Below, in pieces: positions 45,090 through 53,274 of a stretch of 64,000 bases of DNA (position 1 is its first letter; every line of letters begins with the position of its first letter). The stretch comes from an uncultured Sutterella sp. (GTDB lineage: Bacteria > Pseudomonadota > Gammaproteobacteria > Burkholderiales > Burkholderiaceae_F), in assembly GCA_958347955.1 (NCBI GenBank), contig CATVXH010000001.1, positions 248,001 through 312,000 on the forward strand, read 5' to 3'. The notes below the pieces were generated by a model. It saw only the letters and a program-made list of their open reading frames with translations. It was not told the origin of the DNA and did not search any database. The translations under genes were made by a program, and so were the position numbers.

Positions 45090-45725
45090 TTAATTCAAAA
45101 GCGGAATGCCTAAATGTTTGAACGTTTCGCGTTCGCGCACCGATTGAGTCTTAAAACTCAAACGAGAAGCGCGCACAATAGAGATTAAATCTTCCGTTGC
45201 ACGATCAAAATCATCGTTAATTATAACGTAGTCAAACTGTCCCGCATGGACCATTTCGGCTCCTGCTCCGGCCAGACGACGGGCAATGACCTCATCTGAG
45301 TCGGTGCCACGCTTGTTAAGACGTGAGCGTAAAGCCTCAATAGAAGGCGGGAGAATGAAAATACCCACCACGTCCGGGAAAAGACGTTTGACTTGAAGAG
45401 CACCCTGCCAATCAATTTCCAGCAACACGTCATGACCTAAAGCAAGTTCTTCGGAAATCCATTTTTTTGATGTTCCGTAGTAATTGCCATGAACATAGGC
45501 CCATTCAAGAAAGGCATTGTCTTCCTTGAGTCGCTCAAACTCATCGATCGTAACAAAATGGTATTCCCGCCCATTGAGCTCTCCCGGGCGAGGAGAGCGC
45601 GTCGTGTGAGAAATCGACAAATGAACAGAGGGATCCGCTTTTAGTAAAGCGGCAACAAGCGATGATTTTCCTGCCCCCGACGGAGCGGTGACCAGAAATA
45701 AACGCCCGGCTTTTTGATCCAACAT
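45090..45725 (-). CDS. gmk: Guanylate kinase
   Basis: A 211-residue enzyme phosphorylating GMP to GDP. The P-loop APSGAGKSSL, the GMP-binding SHTTRSPRPGE and YHFV, and the lid EIDWQGALQVK are present. The gmk-rpoZ order is standard. It starts 30 bases after maf. Confidence 0.96.
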   Translation of the reverse strand: MLDQKAGRLFLVTAPSGAGKSSLVAALLKADPSVHLSISHTTRSPRPGELNGREYHFVTIDEFERLKEDNAFLEWAYVHGNYYGTSKKWISEELALGHDVLLEIDWQGALQVKRLFPDVVGIFILPPSIEALRSRLNKRGTDSDEVIARRLAGAGAEMVHAGQFDYVIINDDFDRATEDLISIVRASRLSFKTQSVRERETFKHLGIPLLN

Positions 45726-45755
45726 AGAAGATCCTTTTGGGTTAATCCTACAATT

Positions 45756-46391
45756 TTAGCGAAGTTGGCAGTTAAAAAGATCAAGACCGAAGGATTTTAA
45801 AAGTTCGCAGGTTTCATATATTGGCAGTCCCATTATGCCGCTGTAAGATCCGCTGATTTCGGTGACGAATGCCCCTGCCAGACCCTGAATGCCATAACCC
45901 CCCGCTTTATCGTAGGGCTCGGCCAAACGAACGTAAGCCTCGATTTCTTGTTCGGACAAGACCTTAAAATGAACAACAGAAATATTGACCAGAGTTTTCA
46001 AATTTTCCGGTTGAGTGCCCACACAGACGGCGGTGCGAACTTCGTGGGCGCGTCCGGATAGACTTCTGAGGAATTCTTTGGCCTGCTCCTCATCATTAGG
46101 TTTGCCGAGTATACGGCCGTCAACAATGACGGTTGTGTCAGCCGAGAGGAGTGGCAAAATAGGACTGTGATCACGTTTTAGTTTTTCAAAACCGATTAAG
46201 GCTTTTTCACGCGCAATGCGCACAACGTAATCTTCCGGTGTTTCATTTTCGAGTTGAACTTCGTCACCTTGAAAGTTTCGAAGAGTGTGGTTGTTGCTTG
46301 CCACGATGATGGGTTGAAATCCCAATTGTTCCAAAATTTCCTTTCTTCTGGGACTTTTGGAGGCAAGGTAAAGGGTAAGGGCCTCAGACAT
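45756..46391 (-). CDS. maf: Maf-family nucleotide pyrophosphatase
   Basis: A 211-residue enzyme that hydrolyses dTTP/UTP or modified nucleotides. The ATG at 46391 starts MSEALTLYLASKSPRRKEIL, the Maf hallmark. LLSADTTVIVDGRILGKP and the Tyr/Gly-rich GGYGIQGLAGAF follow, in the arrangement of dTTP/UTP-type YhdE. It overlaps none of the rlmH coding region but starts 12 bases after its stop. This order is common in proteobacteria. Confidence 0.93.
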   Translation of the reverse strand: MSEALTLYLASKSPRRKEILEQLGFQPIIVASNNHTLRNFQGDEVQLENETPEDYVVRIAREKALIGFEKLKRDHSPILPLLSADTTVIVDGRILGKPNDEEQAKEFLRSLSGRAHEVRTAVCVGTQPENLKTLVNISVVHFKVLSEQEIEAYVRLAEPYDKAGGYGIQGLAGAFVTEISGSYSGIMGLPIYETCELLKSFGLDLFNCQLR

Positions 46392-46402
46392 TCTTTGAAA
46401 CC

Positions 46403-46870
46403 TCACGCGCGGTGGTAGGGGTGGTTAGTCAATAAGCTGAATGCACGGTAGATTTGTTCTGCGAGCATGACGCGCGCCATGGCGTGAGGCAGTGTCATGG
46501 ACGACAGCCGCATCAGCATATGGGCTTGCTCTTTAAGTTGCGGGTCAAGCCCGTCAGCCCCGCCTATAACGAAGCACAGTGACTCTCCGTTATCCCGCCA
46601 AGCGCGAATCTTCTTGGCAAACTCTTGAGTGGTCAGGTCCTTGCCGTGTTCATCCATAGCTATGAGCAAACTGTTGTGTGGAACAGCGGCTCGAATTCGT
46701 TCGGCCTCAGTTCTCATAATGTTTGCCGTGCTCTGCCCGGACCGAAGTTCAGGCTTAACGGCCTTTACGGTGACATTCCAATCTTTTGGAAATCGTCCCA
46801 AATAATCCTCGACAGCCGTATCAGCCCAAGCGGGTTGGCGAAGACCTACTGCAACAATGGTGATTTTCAT
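46403..46870 (-). CDS. rlmH: 23S rRNA pseudouridine1915 N3-methyltransferase
   Basis: A 155-residue SPOUT methyltransferase. The ATG at 46870 gives MKITIVAVGL, the usual N-terminus. LIAMDEHGKDLTTQEFA, FVIGGADGLD and the SAM-binding knot region LMRLSSMTLPHAMARVML are intact, as is the C-terminal NHPYHRA. It acts on helix 69 of 23S rRNA and lies next to rsfS, its usual neighbour. Confidence 0.96.
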   Translation of the reverse strand: MKITIVAVGLRQPAWADTAVEDYLGRFPKDWNVTVKAVKPELRSGQSTANIMRTEAERIRAAVPHNSLLIAMDEHGKDLTTQEFAKKIRAWRDNGESLCFVIGGADGLDPQLKEQAHMLMRLSSMTLPHAMARVMLAEQIYRAFSLLTNHPYHRA

Positions 46871-46931
46871 AGTTTTTAAAAAGCGCAGGCTGCCCAAACA
46901 ACCTGCGCCATCAGAAAAAAGCAGTTAATGC

Positions 46932-47366
46932 TCAATCTTCAATAATCTTGATGGTTTTCCCACGAACGACTCGAGGACGGCGGGCTTGAGTCTTTTTCGG
47001 CTCTTGCTCTTCTTTTTTTTCAGAATTCATTTTAATGTGAACCTTTTTGCCGCCCCAGACTTCCTCAAGGTTGTAGTACTGACGCATTGCCGGCTGCAAA
47101 ATGTGCACGATGGCCTGACCGCAGTCCACTAAAACCCACTCTCCGGTATCTGTGCCTTCCATGCCGATGACTTCTCCTCCGGCCTCTTTAACTTCATGAC
47201 TGACGTTATAGCCCAAGGCGCGAGTTTGTCGGTTAGATGAGCCTGTCGCAATAATCACGCGTTCAAATTCAGAAGTAAGATGTTTTGTGTTGTAGACAAC
47301 GATGTCCTGCGCTTTCACATCATCGAGCGCATTGACAATAACCCGTTGCAGTTTACGAATGTCCAT
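46932..47366 (-). CDS. rsfS: Ribosome silencing factor
   Basis: A 144-residue protein that binds L14 and blocks subunit joining in slow growth. The conserved core is KAQDIVVYNT, VIIATGSSNRQTRAL, then WVLVDCGQAIVHIL. A basic C-terminal tail of about 30 residues (Lys/Arg/Glu rich) extends past the usual domain. It lies between nadD and rlmH in the standard order. Confidence 0.94.
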   Translation of the reverse strand: MDIRKLQRVIVNALDDVKAQDIVVYNTKHLTSEFERVIIATGSSNRQTRALGYNVSHEVKEAGGEVIGMEGTDTGEWVLVDCGQAIVHILQPAMRQYYNLEEVWGGKKVHIKMNSEKKEEQEPKKTQARRPRVVRGKTIKIIED

Positions 47367-47385
47367 AAATGTTTTCTCAGATAAG

Positions 47386-48015
47386 TTAAGTGGTTAGAAA
47401 GATTTTATCAGTCTTTGTCTCTTGTTTTGTTTTCAAATAGTTAAACACTGCCGGCGGAAGCTTTGCCTTCAATATGTTCCCGTTGGCGCTAAAGTCAGGC
47501 AGTAACGCTCTAATTCGACTGGAATCTATGTCAATGGCGGGCATTGGCATTTTCAAGATTGTGATGTGGTTTGATCGGACAAAATCGATAACCTCATTGT
47601 CAGGCTCTTCCCAAATACCATTGCGGATCACAATCACTAACGTGACGTAATCAAAAAGTGTTTGCCAGTATTTCCATGTATGGAAATTTTTCCATTGATC
47701 CGAACCGATCAGATAAAAACGCTGGTCATTAGGAAAGTCATGAGCTAGCTCCTTCACAGTATCGATTGAGTACGACAAGCCGGCTCTGTCTAATTCTCGA
47801 GTGTCAACGGCCATTTTCTTGTTATTATCAATAGCCAGTTTGATCATGGTGACTCTGTCTTTAGAAGCAATTAAATCAGAGTGATCTTTTTGCCAAGGAT
47901 TGGCCGGGATCCACCATAGGCGATCAAGCTCAAGGAACTCCATCGCCCTGTTTGCCAAAGCGAGATGACCGTTGTGTACCGGATTGAAAGTGCCGCCGAA
48001 AAATCCTAAACGCAT
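47386..48015 (-). CDS. nadD: Nicotinate-nucleotide adenylyltransferase
   Basis: A 209-residue enzyme joining NaMN and ATP to deamido-NAD. The ATG at 48015 gives MRLGFFGGTFNPVHNGHL, with the nucleotidyl transferase motif GTFNPVHNGH at the expected position. IDSSRIRALL supplies the ISSTxIR-type C-terminal motif. An ATG 36 bases upstream would add residues encoded by a terminator hairpin and is unlikely. The chosen ATG lies only four bases after the purD terminator T-run, with no ribosome site. Confidence 0.93.
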   Translation of the reverse strand: MRLGFFGGTFNPVHNGHLALANRAMEFLELDRLWWIPANPWQKDHSDLIASKDRVTMIKLAIDNNKKMAVDTRELDRAGLSYSIDTVKELAHDFPNDQRFYLIGSDQWKNFHTWKYWQTLFDYVTLVIVIRNGIWEEPDNEVIDFVRSNHITILKMPMPAIDIDSSRIRALLPDFSANGNILKAKLPPAVFNYLKTKQETKTDKIFLTT

Positions 48016-48019
48016 AAAG

Positions 48020-48049
48020 AAAAAGCGGGAAAGGTCAAGCCTTTCCCGC
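48020..48049 (-). terminator. Terminator of purD, abutting nadD start
   Basis: A ten-base perfect stem GCGGGAAAGG / CCTTTCCCGC with a five-base loop, then TTTTTCTTT on the minus strand directly before the nadD ATG. Confidence 0.85.
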
Positions 48050-48062
48050 ATAGCTTAAAGAG

Positions 48063-49340
48063 TTATTTCATCGCATGGTGCCCAATATCTGTACGATATT
48101 GCATCCCTTCAAAACGGACTTGCTTGACACCTTCGTATGCTTTGGCCGCGGCTTCGCGCACGCTGTCGCCTAAACCGACCACGCAAAGCACACGTCCGCC
48201 GGAGACAACCATTTTGTCACCGTCGGCCTTTGTGCCGGCATGAAACACGTGTAACGAGTCACTATCTGTGGGAAGAGCTGTAATTTCGGCGCCTTTTTGA
48301 GGCTTTTCCGGATAGCCTTGAGCAGCGCAAACCACGCCGAGGGCAACACGCTCATCCCAGCGCGCATCTACAGTGTCCAAATGGCCGTCGATAGCCGCTT
48401 CAACCATGTCAACAAGTGAAGAACTCAATCGGCTCATGATAGGCTGAGTTTCCGGGTCACCCATTCGACAATTGAATTCCAGAGTTTTAACCACACTCTT
48501 TCCTTCGGAGTCTTTGTCGATCATTAAACCGGCGTAAAGAAAACCGGTAAATGGAATTCCATCGGCAGCCATGCCCGACACAGTCGGTCGAATAATTTCT
48601 CGCATCACCTGTTCATGGATTTCGGGGGTAACGATAGGAGCCGGGGAATAGGCGCCCATTCCGCCCGTGTTGGGACCCATGTCGTGATCGAGTAATCGTT
48701 TATGGTCTTGGCTGGAGGCCATGGGCAGAATATGTGTCCCGTCAACCATAACGATAAAGCTGGCCTCTTCGCCTTTTAAGAAATCCTCAATCACTACGCG
48801 GGCGCCGGCAGCGCCAAAGGCGTTGCCCTCTAGCATATTGTCAATGGCCTGATGGGCTTGATCCAGATCCATGGCGACGATAACGCCCTTGCCGGCAGCC
48901 AACCCGTCCGCTTTGATAACGATAGGAGCTCCTTTGCGATCCACATAGGCGTGAGCTCTCGCGGCATCGCTAAAAGTTTCGTAATCGGCAGTGGGGACTC
49001 CGTGGCGTTTCATGAAGGCTTTGGCAAAATCTTTGGAGCTTTCAAGTTGAGCCGCCGCTTTGGTTGGACCGAAAATCTTCAATCCGCGGCTTCGGAAATA
49101 ATCCACAATGCCGGCAGCCAGTGGAGCTTCCGGACCGACTACCGTGAAGCGTACGTCGTTGGCTGTCACAAAGTCAGCTAAACGAGTGATATCGGATTCT
49201 GCAACATTGACCAGTTTGTCGGTTAAGGCAGTTCCTGCGTTACCAGGGGCAACAAACACGGTTTCGACCCTTTCATCTTGAGCCAAACGCCAAGCAATCG
49301 CGTGCTCGCGACCGCCGCTGCCAACAACGAGAATCTTCAT
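48063..49340 (-). CDS. purD: Phosphoribosylamine-glycine ligase
   Basis: A 425-residue ATP-grasp enzyme for the second step of purine synthesis. The motifs VVGSGGREHAIAW, FVAPGNAGT, VIKADGLAAGKGV and EFNCRMGDPETQ are complete. A good AGGAGGG ribosome site precedes the ATG. It follows yebC after 25 bases and is closed by a terminator. Confidence 0.97.
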   Translation of the reverse strand: MKILVVGSGGREHAIAWRLAQDERVETVFVAPGNAGTALTDKLVNVAESDITRLADFVTANDVRFTVVGPEAPLAAGIVDYFRSRGLKIFGPTKAAAQLESSKDFAKAFMKRHGVPTADYETFSDAARAHAYVDRKGAPIVIKADGLAAGKGVIVAMDLDQAHQAIDNMLEGNAFGAAGARVVIEDFLKGEEASFIVMVDGTHILPMASSQDHKRLLDHDMGPNTGGMGAYSPAPIVTPEIHEQVMREIIRPTVSGMAADGIPFTGFLYAGLMIDKDSEGKSVVKTLEFNCRMGDPETQPIMSRLSSSLVDMVEAAIDGHLDTVDARWDERVALGVVCAAQGYPEKPQKGAEITALPTDSDSLHVFHAGTKADGDKMVVSGGRVLCVVGLGDSVREAAAKAYEGVKQVRFEGMQYRTDIGHHAMK

Positions 49341-49365
49341 GGATAAGCCCTCCTAGAGGCGGGAG

Positions 49366-50091
49366 TTAGTCTTCAAAAACAGCTGTTGTATAAACTTGTT
49401 GAACGTCGTCCAAATCTTCCAATGCGTCAATCAGACGTTGCATACGTTCTGCGTCTTCGCCGCTTAGGCTCGTTTCATTGAGGGCTTTCATTGTTACTTC
49501 AGCCATTTCAGGTTTCATTCCGGCTTTTTCAAACGCATCATTAACCGTTTCGAATGCTTGTGGATCACAGATGACTTCAATACCGCCTTCTTCGTCGGAG
49601 ATCACATCATCGGCACCAGCGTCAAGAGCCACCGCCATTACGTCATCTTCAGTAGCCGTTCCCGGGGCAAAAAGGAATTGACCGCAGTGCTTAAACATGA
49701 AAGAAACAGAGCCTTCGGCCCCGAGGTTGCCGCCGTTTTTGCTCAAGATATGGCGAACATCAGCGACCGTGCGGGTTTTATTGTCAGTGGCGGCGTCAAT
49801 GATCAAAGCAGCACCGCCGACACCATAGCCCTCGTAGCGAGCTTCTTCAAACTTGACACCTTCCAACTGGCCGGATCCCTTGAGAATGGCGTTCTTAATG
49901 GTATCTTTCGGCACGTTACCGGCACGGGCCTTTAAAAGAGCCAGACGCAGACGGGAGTTGCCGTCGGGATCAGCGCCGTTGCGAGCGGCAACCATAATTT
50001 CACGAACAAGTTTGGTCCATAAATTGGAGCGCTTGGCGTCTTGACGACCTTTGCGGTGTTGAATATTGGCCCATTTGGAGTGTCCGGACAT
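49366..50091 (-). CDS. yebC: YebC/PmpR-family transcriptional or translational regulator
   Basis: A 241-residue protein beginning MSGHSKWANIQHRKGRQDAKR, the YebC hallmark, with the central GYGVGGAALI and LGAEGSVSFMF and the acidic C-terminal domain. Family members bind DNA or help ribosomes at proline stretches. Upstream of purD as in other Burkholderiales. Confidence 0.95.
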   Translation of the reverse strand: MSGHSKWANIQHRKGRQDAKRSNLWTKLVREIMVAARNGADPDGNSRLRLALLKARAGNVPKDTIKNAILKGSGQLEGVKFEEARYEGYGVGGAALIIDAATDNKTRTVADVRHILSKNGGNLGAEGSVSFMFKHCGQFLFAPGTATEDDVMAVALDAGADDVISDEEGGIEVICDPQAFETVNDAFEKAGMKPEMAEVTMKALNETSLSGEDAERMQRLIDALEDLDDVQQVYTTAVFED

Positions 50092-50224
50092 GGGAATTTC
50101 CTTTCAAAAACAATAATCAGACAGATATGCTCAAGAATCGAGCAAACAAATGTAAAACTACAATATTTTACTCGGGATCTGACATCTTGTCTTTAACGTA
50201 TCTCTTTGCACTGGCCACAAAAGA

Positions 50225-50257
50225 AAAAATCCGCGAGAGATTGTCTCATCGCGGATT
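50225..50257 (-). terminator. Terminator of the AbgA-like gene
   Basis: AATCCGCG / CGCGGATT with an inner GAGA/TCTC pairing; the minus strand then reads T6. It lies 20 bases after the stop at 50277. Confidence 0.85.
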
Positions 50258-50276
50258 GCAAAAAGCAGTGCGGCAA

Positions 50277-51551
50277 TTACTTCATTAATCGCTTGAGCAT
50301 TTCAGAATAGATGTTAACACCGATATCCAATGAGTTTTCATCTATATCAAAGTCCGCGGTGTGGTGTCCGCCAGCGCGATCGGAACCCAAGACAAAATAA
50401 GCCGCCTTGCCGCCGTGAGACTGGACCCTGCGGGCTAGAATGGTGGCATCTTCAGATCCGCCGAAATTGACTTCATGCAGGACTTTCTTGACACCTTCCG
50501 TGTGGGCGCACACGTCATCGAGCATGTCAACCATTTCCTTATCGTTAAAGAGGTCGACAGCCTCGCCCATTTTTTCAATGTGATAGCTTACCGAGAAGCT
50601 CTTGGCAACACCTTCGACGATATTTTCGGTTTCGGAAGCCATGAACTGATTGATTTCTCCGGTTTCTCCGCGCACTTCCATCACTAATTTAGCGTTGACG
50701 GGAATCACGTTGCGGCCTTCACCGGCGGTAATCTTTCCGACGTTGACACGTGTCATTCCGGCTCCATGACGCGGGATACCCAGAAGCTGTGTGACACAGT
50801 GGCAGGCGGCTGCCAATGCATTTCGGCCGGCGTTTGGTTCAATGCCGGCATGAGCCGGACGTCCCTTAAATGAAATGTCATACTTGGTCGTGCAAAGGAA
50901 GCCGACCGGGCTGGTGATAATCTCACCGGATTTGGCCATCATGGCAATGTGACTGGAGAGGAAGTAGTCACAATCATCAACGATACCGCTGGCGGCAACA
51001 GCAGCTGCGCCACGAACACCCTCTTCTGCCGGTTGGAAAACAATTTTTAATTTCCCATTGAGTTCATCTTTGTGTTCCATAGCCCAGCGGGCGATAGCTA
51101 AGCCTGAAGAAATATGAGAGTCATGTCCGCAGGCGTGCATCAGACCGGGGCGCTTGGATGCCCAGCCTTCTTTGCTGGCGCGATGCTCTTGCGAGGGATT
51201 TTCTTGTACATTGTTGCAGTCGATATCAAAACGCAAGGCGACTGTGGGACCCGGGCGACCTGTATCCAATACAGCCACGCAACCGGTTAGCTCCTGCATT
51301 TCATCCAATAGTGATTGTTCAACGCCCTGAGCCTTGGCTGTTTCGATGGCTTGTGCAACCAGCTTGGCATCCCTGCCAAGGCAGTCTTTACGGGAGATCA
51401 CTTTTTCTCCTAACAGCACTTCGTAGCCAAGCTGTCGTAAGTGTTTCACAATAAAAGCCGTTGTGCAGAATTCAGTCCAACCCTCTTCAGGGAACTGGTG
51501 CAATTGACGGCGGATGCTGATGAGTTGATCGTGATAAGCGCATTGGGCCAT
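50277..51551 (-). CDS. M20D amidohydrolase, AbgA-like
   Basis: A 424-residue M20 peptidase with the ATG at 51551 after GGAG. It aligns by eye with AbgA, a subunit of p-aminobenzoyl-glutamate hydrolase: HACGHDSH, FQPAEEGVRGAAAV, the lid motif GRPAHAGIEPNAGRNAL and a C-terminal AGGHHTADFDIDE. It has its lid histidine, so it should be catalytically whole. An AbgB partner is not next to it. It may be an aminoacylase or other N-acyl amino acid hydrolase. A dcuC-type gene is upstream on the same strand. Confidence 0.85.
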   Translation of the reverse strand: MAQCAYHDQLISIRRQLHQFPEEGWTEFCTTAFIVKHLRQLGYEVLLGEKVISRKDCLGRDAKLVAQAIETAKAQGVEQSLLDEMQELTGCVAVLDTGRPGPTVALRFDIDCNNVQENPSQEHRASKEGWASKRPGLMHACGHDSHISSGLAIARWAMEHKDELNGKLKIVFQPAEEGVRGAAAVAASGIVDDCDYFLSSHIAMMAKSGEIITSPVGFLCTTKYDISFKGRPAHAGIEPNAGRNALAAACHCVTQLLGIPRHGAGMTRVNVGKITAGEGRNVIPVNAKLVMEVRGETGEINQFMASETENIVEGVAKSFSVSYHIEKMGEAVDLFNDKEMVDMLDDVCAHTEGVKKVLHEVNFGGSEDATILARRVQSHGGKAAYFVLGSDRAGGHHTADFDIDENSLDIGVNIYSEMLKRLMK

Positions 51552-51623
51552 GATTTTTTCTCCAATACCAAACACAGAAATTGCGAGAGTAACGCACTCT
51601 CTTTAGAAAAATTTTAGTACCAT

Positions 51624-51661
51624 GCAAAAAAAAGGGGAAGAGTTGAATCTTCCCCTTTTTT
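51624..51661 (-). terminator. Terminator of the DcuC-type gene
   Basis: A stem AAAAAGGGGAAG / CTTCCCCTTTTT around an eight-base loop, with A and T runs at both ends, 28 bases after the stop at 51689. Confidence 0.88.
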
Positions 51662-51688
51662 GAGCTTAGTTAAGTTTAGTGACTCAGA

Positions 51689-52969
51689 CTAAACCATGAA
51701 CAGAGCCAACACAAACACAGCGATTGTGCAAGGCAGAGCCGTGCGCTTGGCAACGTCCATCGGGTTAGCCATGGCGATACCAGAGACAACAACCATGGCG
51801 CCTGCAATCGGGCTCATCGTACGGCCCAAAGCGCCGGTCAAGAAGGCCAAGGCACCCAGAGCTTTGACTTCCATGCCGAATTCAGGAGCGTGCGGCGTGA
51901 CGGCTTCATTAAAGGCCATCGTCGCGGCGTCACCGGAACCGGTGATCGTACCCATGATCCACGGACCGAGAGAGCCGCCCCAACGAGCGATGTCATTGGA
52001 GTGCTTCAAAACGTCCACAAACGTGTCGATCAAACCCGTGGCGCGCAAACCGGCGGCGAAAACACCGGCGGCAATGATGATACCCATCACATCAGCGTAG
52101 CCTTTGCCCATACCGTTAAAGAATTGCTTGGAGAATTCTTGGGGATTGGTACGGTCGAAAGCGAAAGCAACCAACAGGGTGATTACGGCACCCAAGACCA
52201 TGGCTTGCGCCACACCCATCTTGATGGCGGGAACCCAAACGTTACCGACAACAAGGATCGTGATCGGCACGAGCGGCATGATTGCCTTAAGGGCATTGGG
52301 CTTGAAGCCGTCATCAGCTTTCTGTGCAGCGGCTTGAGCATCTTCATCCTTGCCACCCTTATGGTCACCCAAAACGAGGCAAACAACGAGCAAGCCGACC
52401 ACGAGAATGACGCCGCAAAGGATGGACCACATGGCATGGAAGCCAATGAATTCCATAACGTCGATACCGGCCATTTCAGCTACGAACGGGTTGTGGGATG
52501 TGCCCGGAGAGAGGTAAGAACCAATCGTACCGCCCATCACAGCGGCAGCGGCGGCGGCAGGCTTAATGCCGGCGCGCAACATCACCGGAATCAACGTGGA
52601 ACCCACGGCAGCGGCACAACCGGCAGCTGACGGAATAGCAATGTTAATGAAGAAGGTTACGGCCGTGCAGATCGGGATCAGGAACACACCTAAACCACGG
52701 ATCGGGGCTGCTAAATAATGAACAAGACTGCGGTCGCATTGGGTGTAATTAGCGATAAAAGCAAAACCCATTGACGAGCAGATGGCCATCACCAACGAAT
52801 TGTTAGTCATGGACTTAGCAAACGAATTCAACGCGCTGAGCGGATCCATGGAGACTAAGCAAAGTACAAAGCCTGCGGTGAAGAGCACAAGACGCGTTTC
52901 CAAGCGTTTGATCAAGGCGTAAACCGTCAAAATCGTAACGGCTATAGCCAACCATTCAAGCAACGACAT
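51689..52969 (-). CDS. C4-dicarboxylate transporter, DcuC family
   Basis: A 426-residue protein of the DcuC/ion transporter superfamily with about 12 hydrophobic segments. FINIAIPSAAGCAAAVGSTLIPVM, GGTIGSYLSPGTSHNPFVA and the second repeat GSGDAATMAFNEAVTPH carry the paired Gly/Ser-rich reentrant regions typical of the family. It probably exports succinate or exchanges C4 acids during fumarate respiration. Its codon bias is nearly as strong as that of frdAB. A perfect 16-base inverted repeat lies upstream. Assignment to DcuC is by motif, and a related anion is possible. Confidence 0.85.
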   Translation of the reverse strand: MSLLEWLAIAVTILTVYALIKRLETRLVLFTAGFVLCLVSMDPLSALNSFAKSMTNNSLVMAICSSMGFAFIANYTQCDRSLVHYLAAPIRGLGVFLIPICTAVTFFINIAIPSAAGCAAAVGSTLIPVMLRAGIKPAAAAAAVMGGTIGSYLSPGTSHNPFVAEMAGIDVMEFIGFHAMWSILCGVILVVGLLVVCLVLGDHKGGKDEDAQAAAQKADDGFKPNALKAIMPLVPITILVVGNVWVPAIKMGVAQAMVLGAVITLLVAFAFDRTNPQEFSKQFFNGMGKGYADVMGIIIAAGVFAAGLRATGLIDTFVDVLKHSNDIARWGGSLGPWIMGTITGSGDAATMAFNEAVTPHAPEFGMEVKALGALAFLTGALGRTMSPIAGAMVVVSGIAMANPMDVAKRTALPCTIAVFVLALFMV

Positions 52970-53069
52970 GTAAGATTCCCCTGTAAAAGGTTAAAAACAC
53001 GAGAAATTGCCGCTCTTAGTGGCGGTTTTCTCACTGCGTTAAGTATCCTACACTTTAAATTTTCTGCCC

Positions 53070-53085
53070 ACAGGGAAATCCCTGT
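53070..53085. promoter_or_regulatory. Palindromic operator candidate upstream of the DcuC-type gene
   Basis: ACAGGGA-AA-TCCCTGT, two perfect 7-base arms, about 100 bases before the DcuC-type start. A dimeric regulator could bind here; the regulator is unknown. Confidence 0.5.
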
Positions 53086-53213
53086 AACCAAACAGTCGTA
53101 ATCGTTTTTGTAAATTTTCTCTGCCATTTGATAAAAAACAATCAAAGTTTAAATTCGAGCATGCAATATTGATATAACTTGTTGATTAAAAAGAATTTAA
53201 CAATGTTATGAAC

Positions 53214-53243
53214 TTGTTTTTCAATTAAAAAAGTCCCTACAAT
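53214..53243 (+). promoter_or_regulatory. Promoter of the M20C hydrolase gene
   Basis: TTGTTT (53214-53219), 18 bases, TACAAT (53238-53243), placing the start near 53250 and giving a short leader to the ATG at 53275. Confidence 0.6.
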
Positions 53244-53274
53244 AGATGTGTTTATTCACCTATGGAGTAGTGAA

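Larger units (their letters stand above)
52970..53274. other. Divergent intergenic region
   Basis: About 305 bases between the DcuC-type gene and the divergent M20C gene. It holds the ACAGGGA/TCCCTGT inverted repeat and an A+T-rich promoter for the + gene. No gene is supported. Confidence 0.6.
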
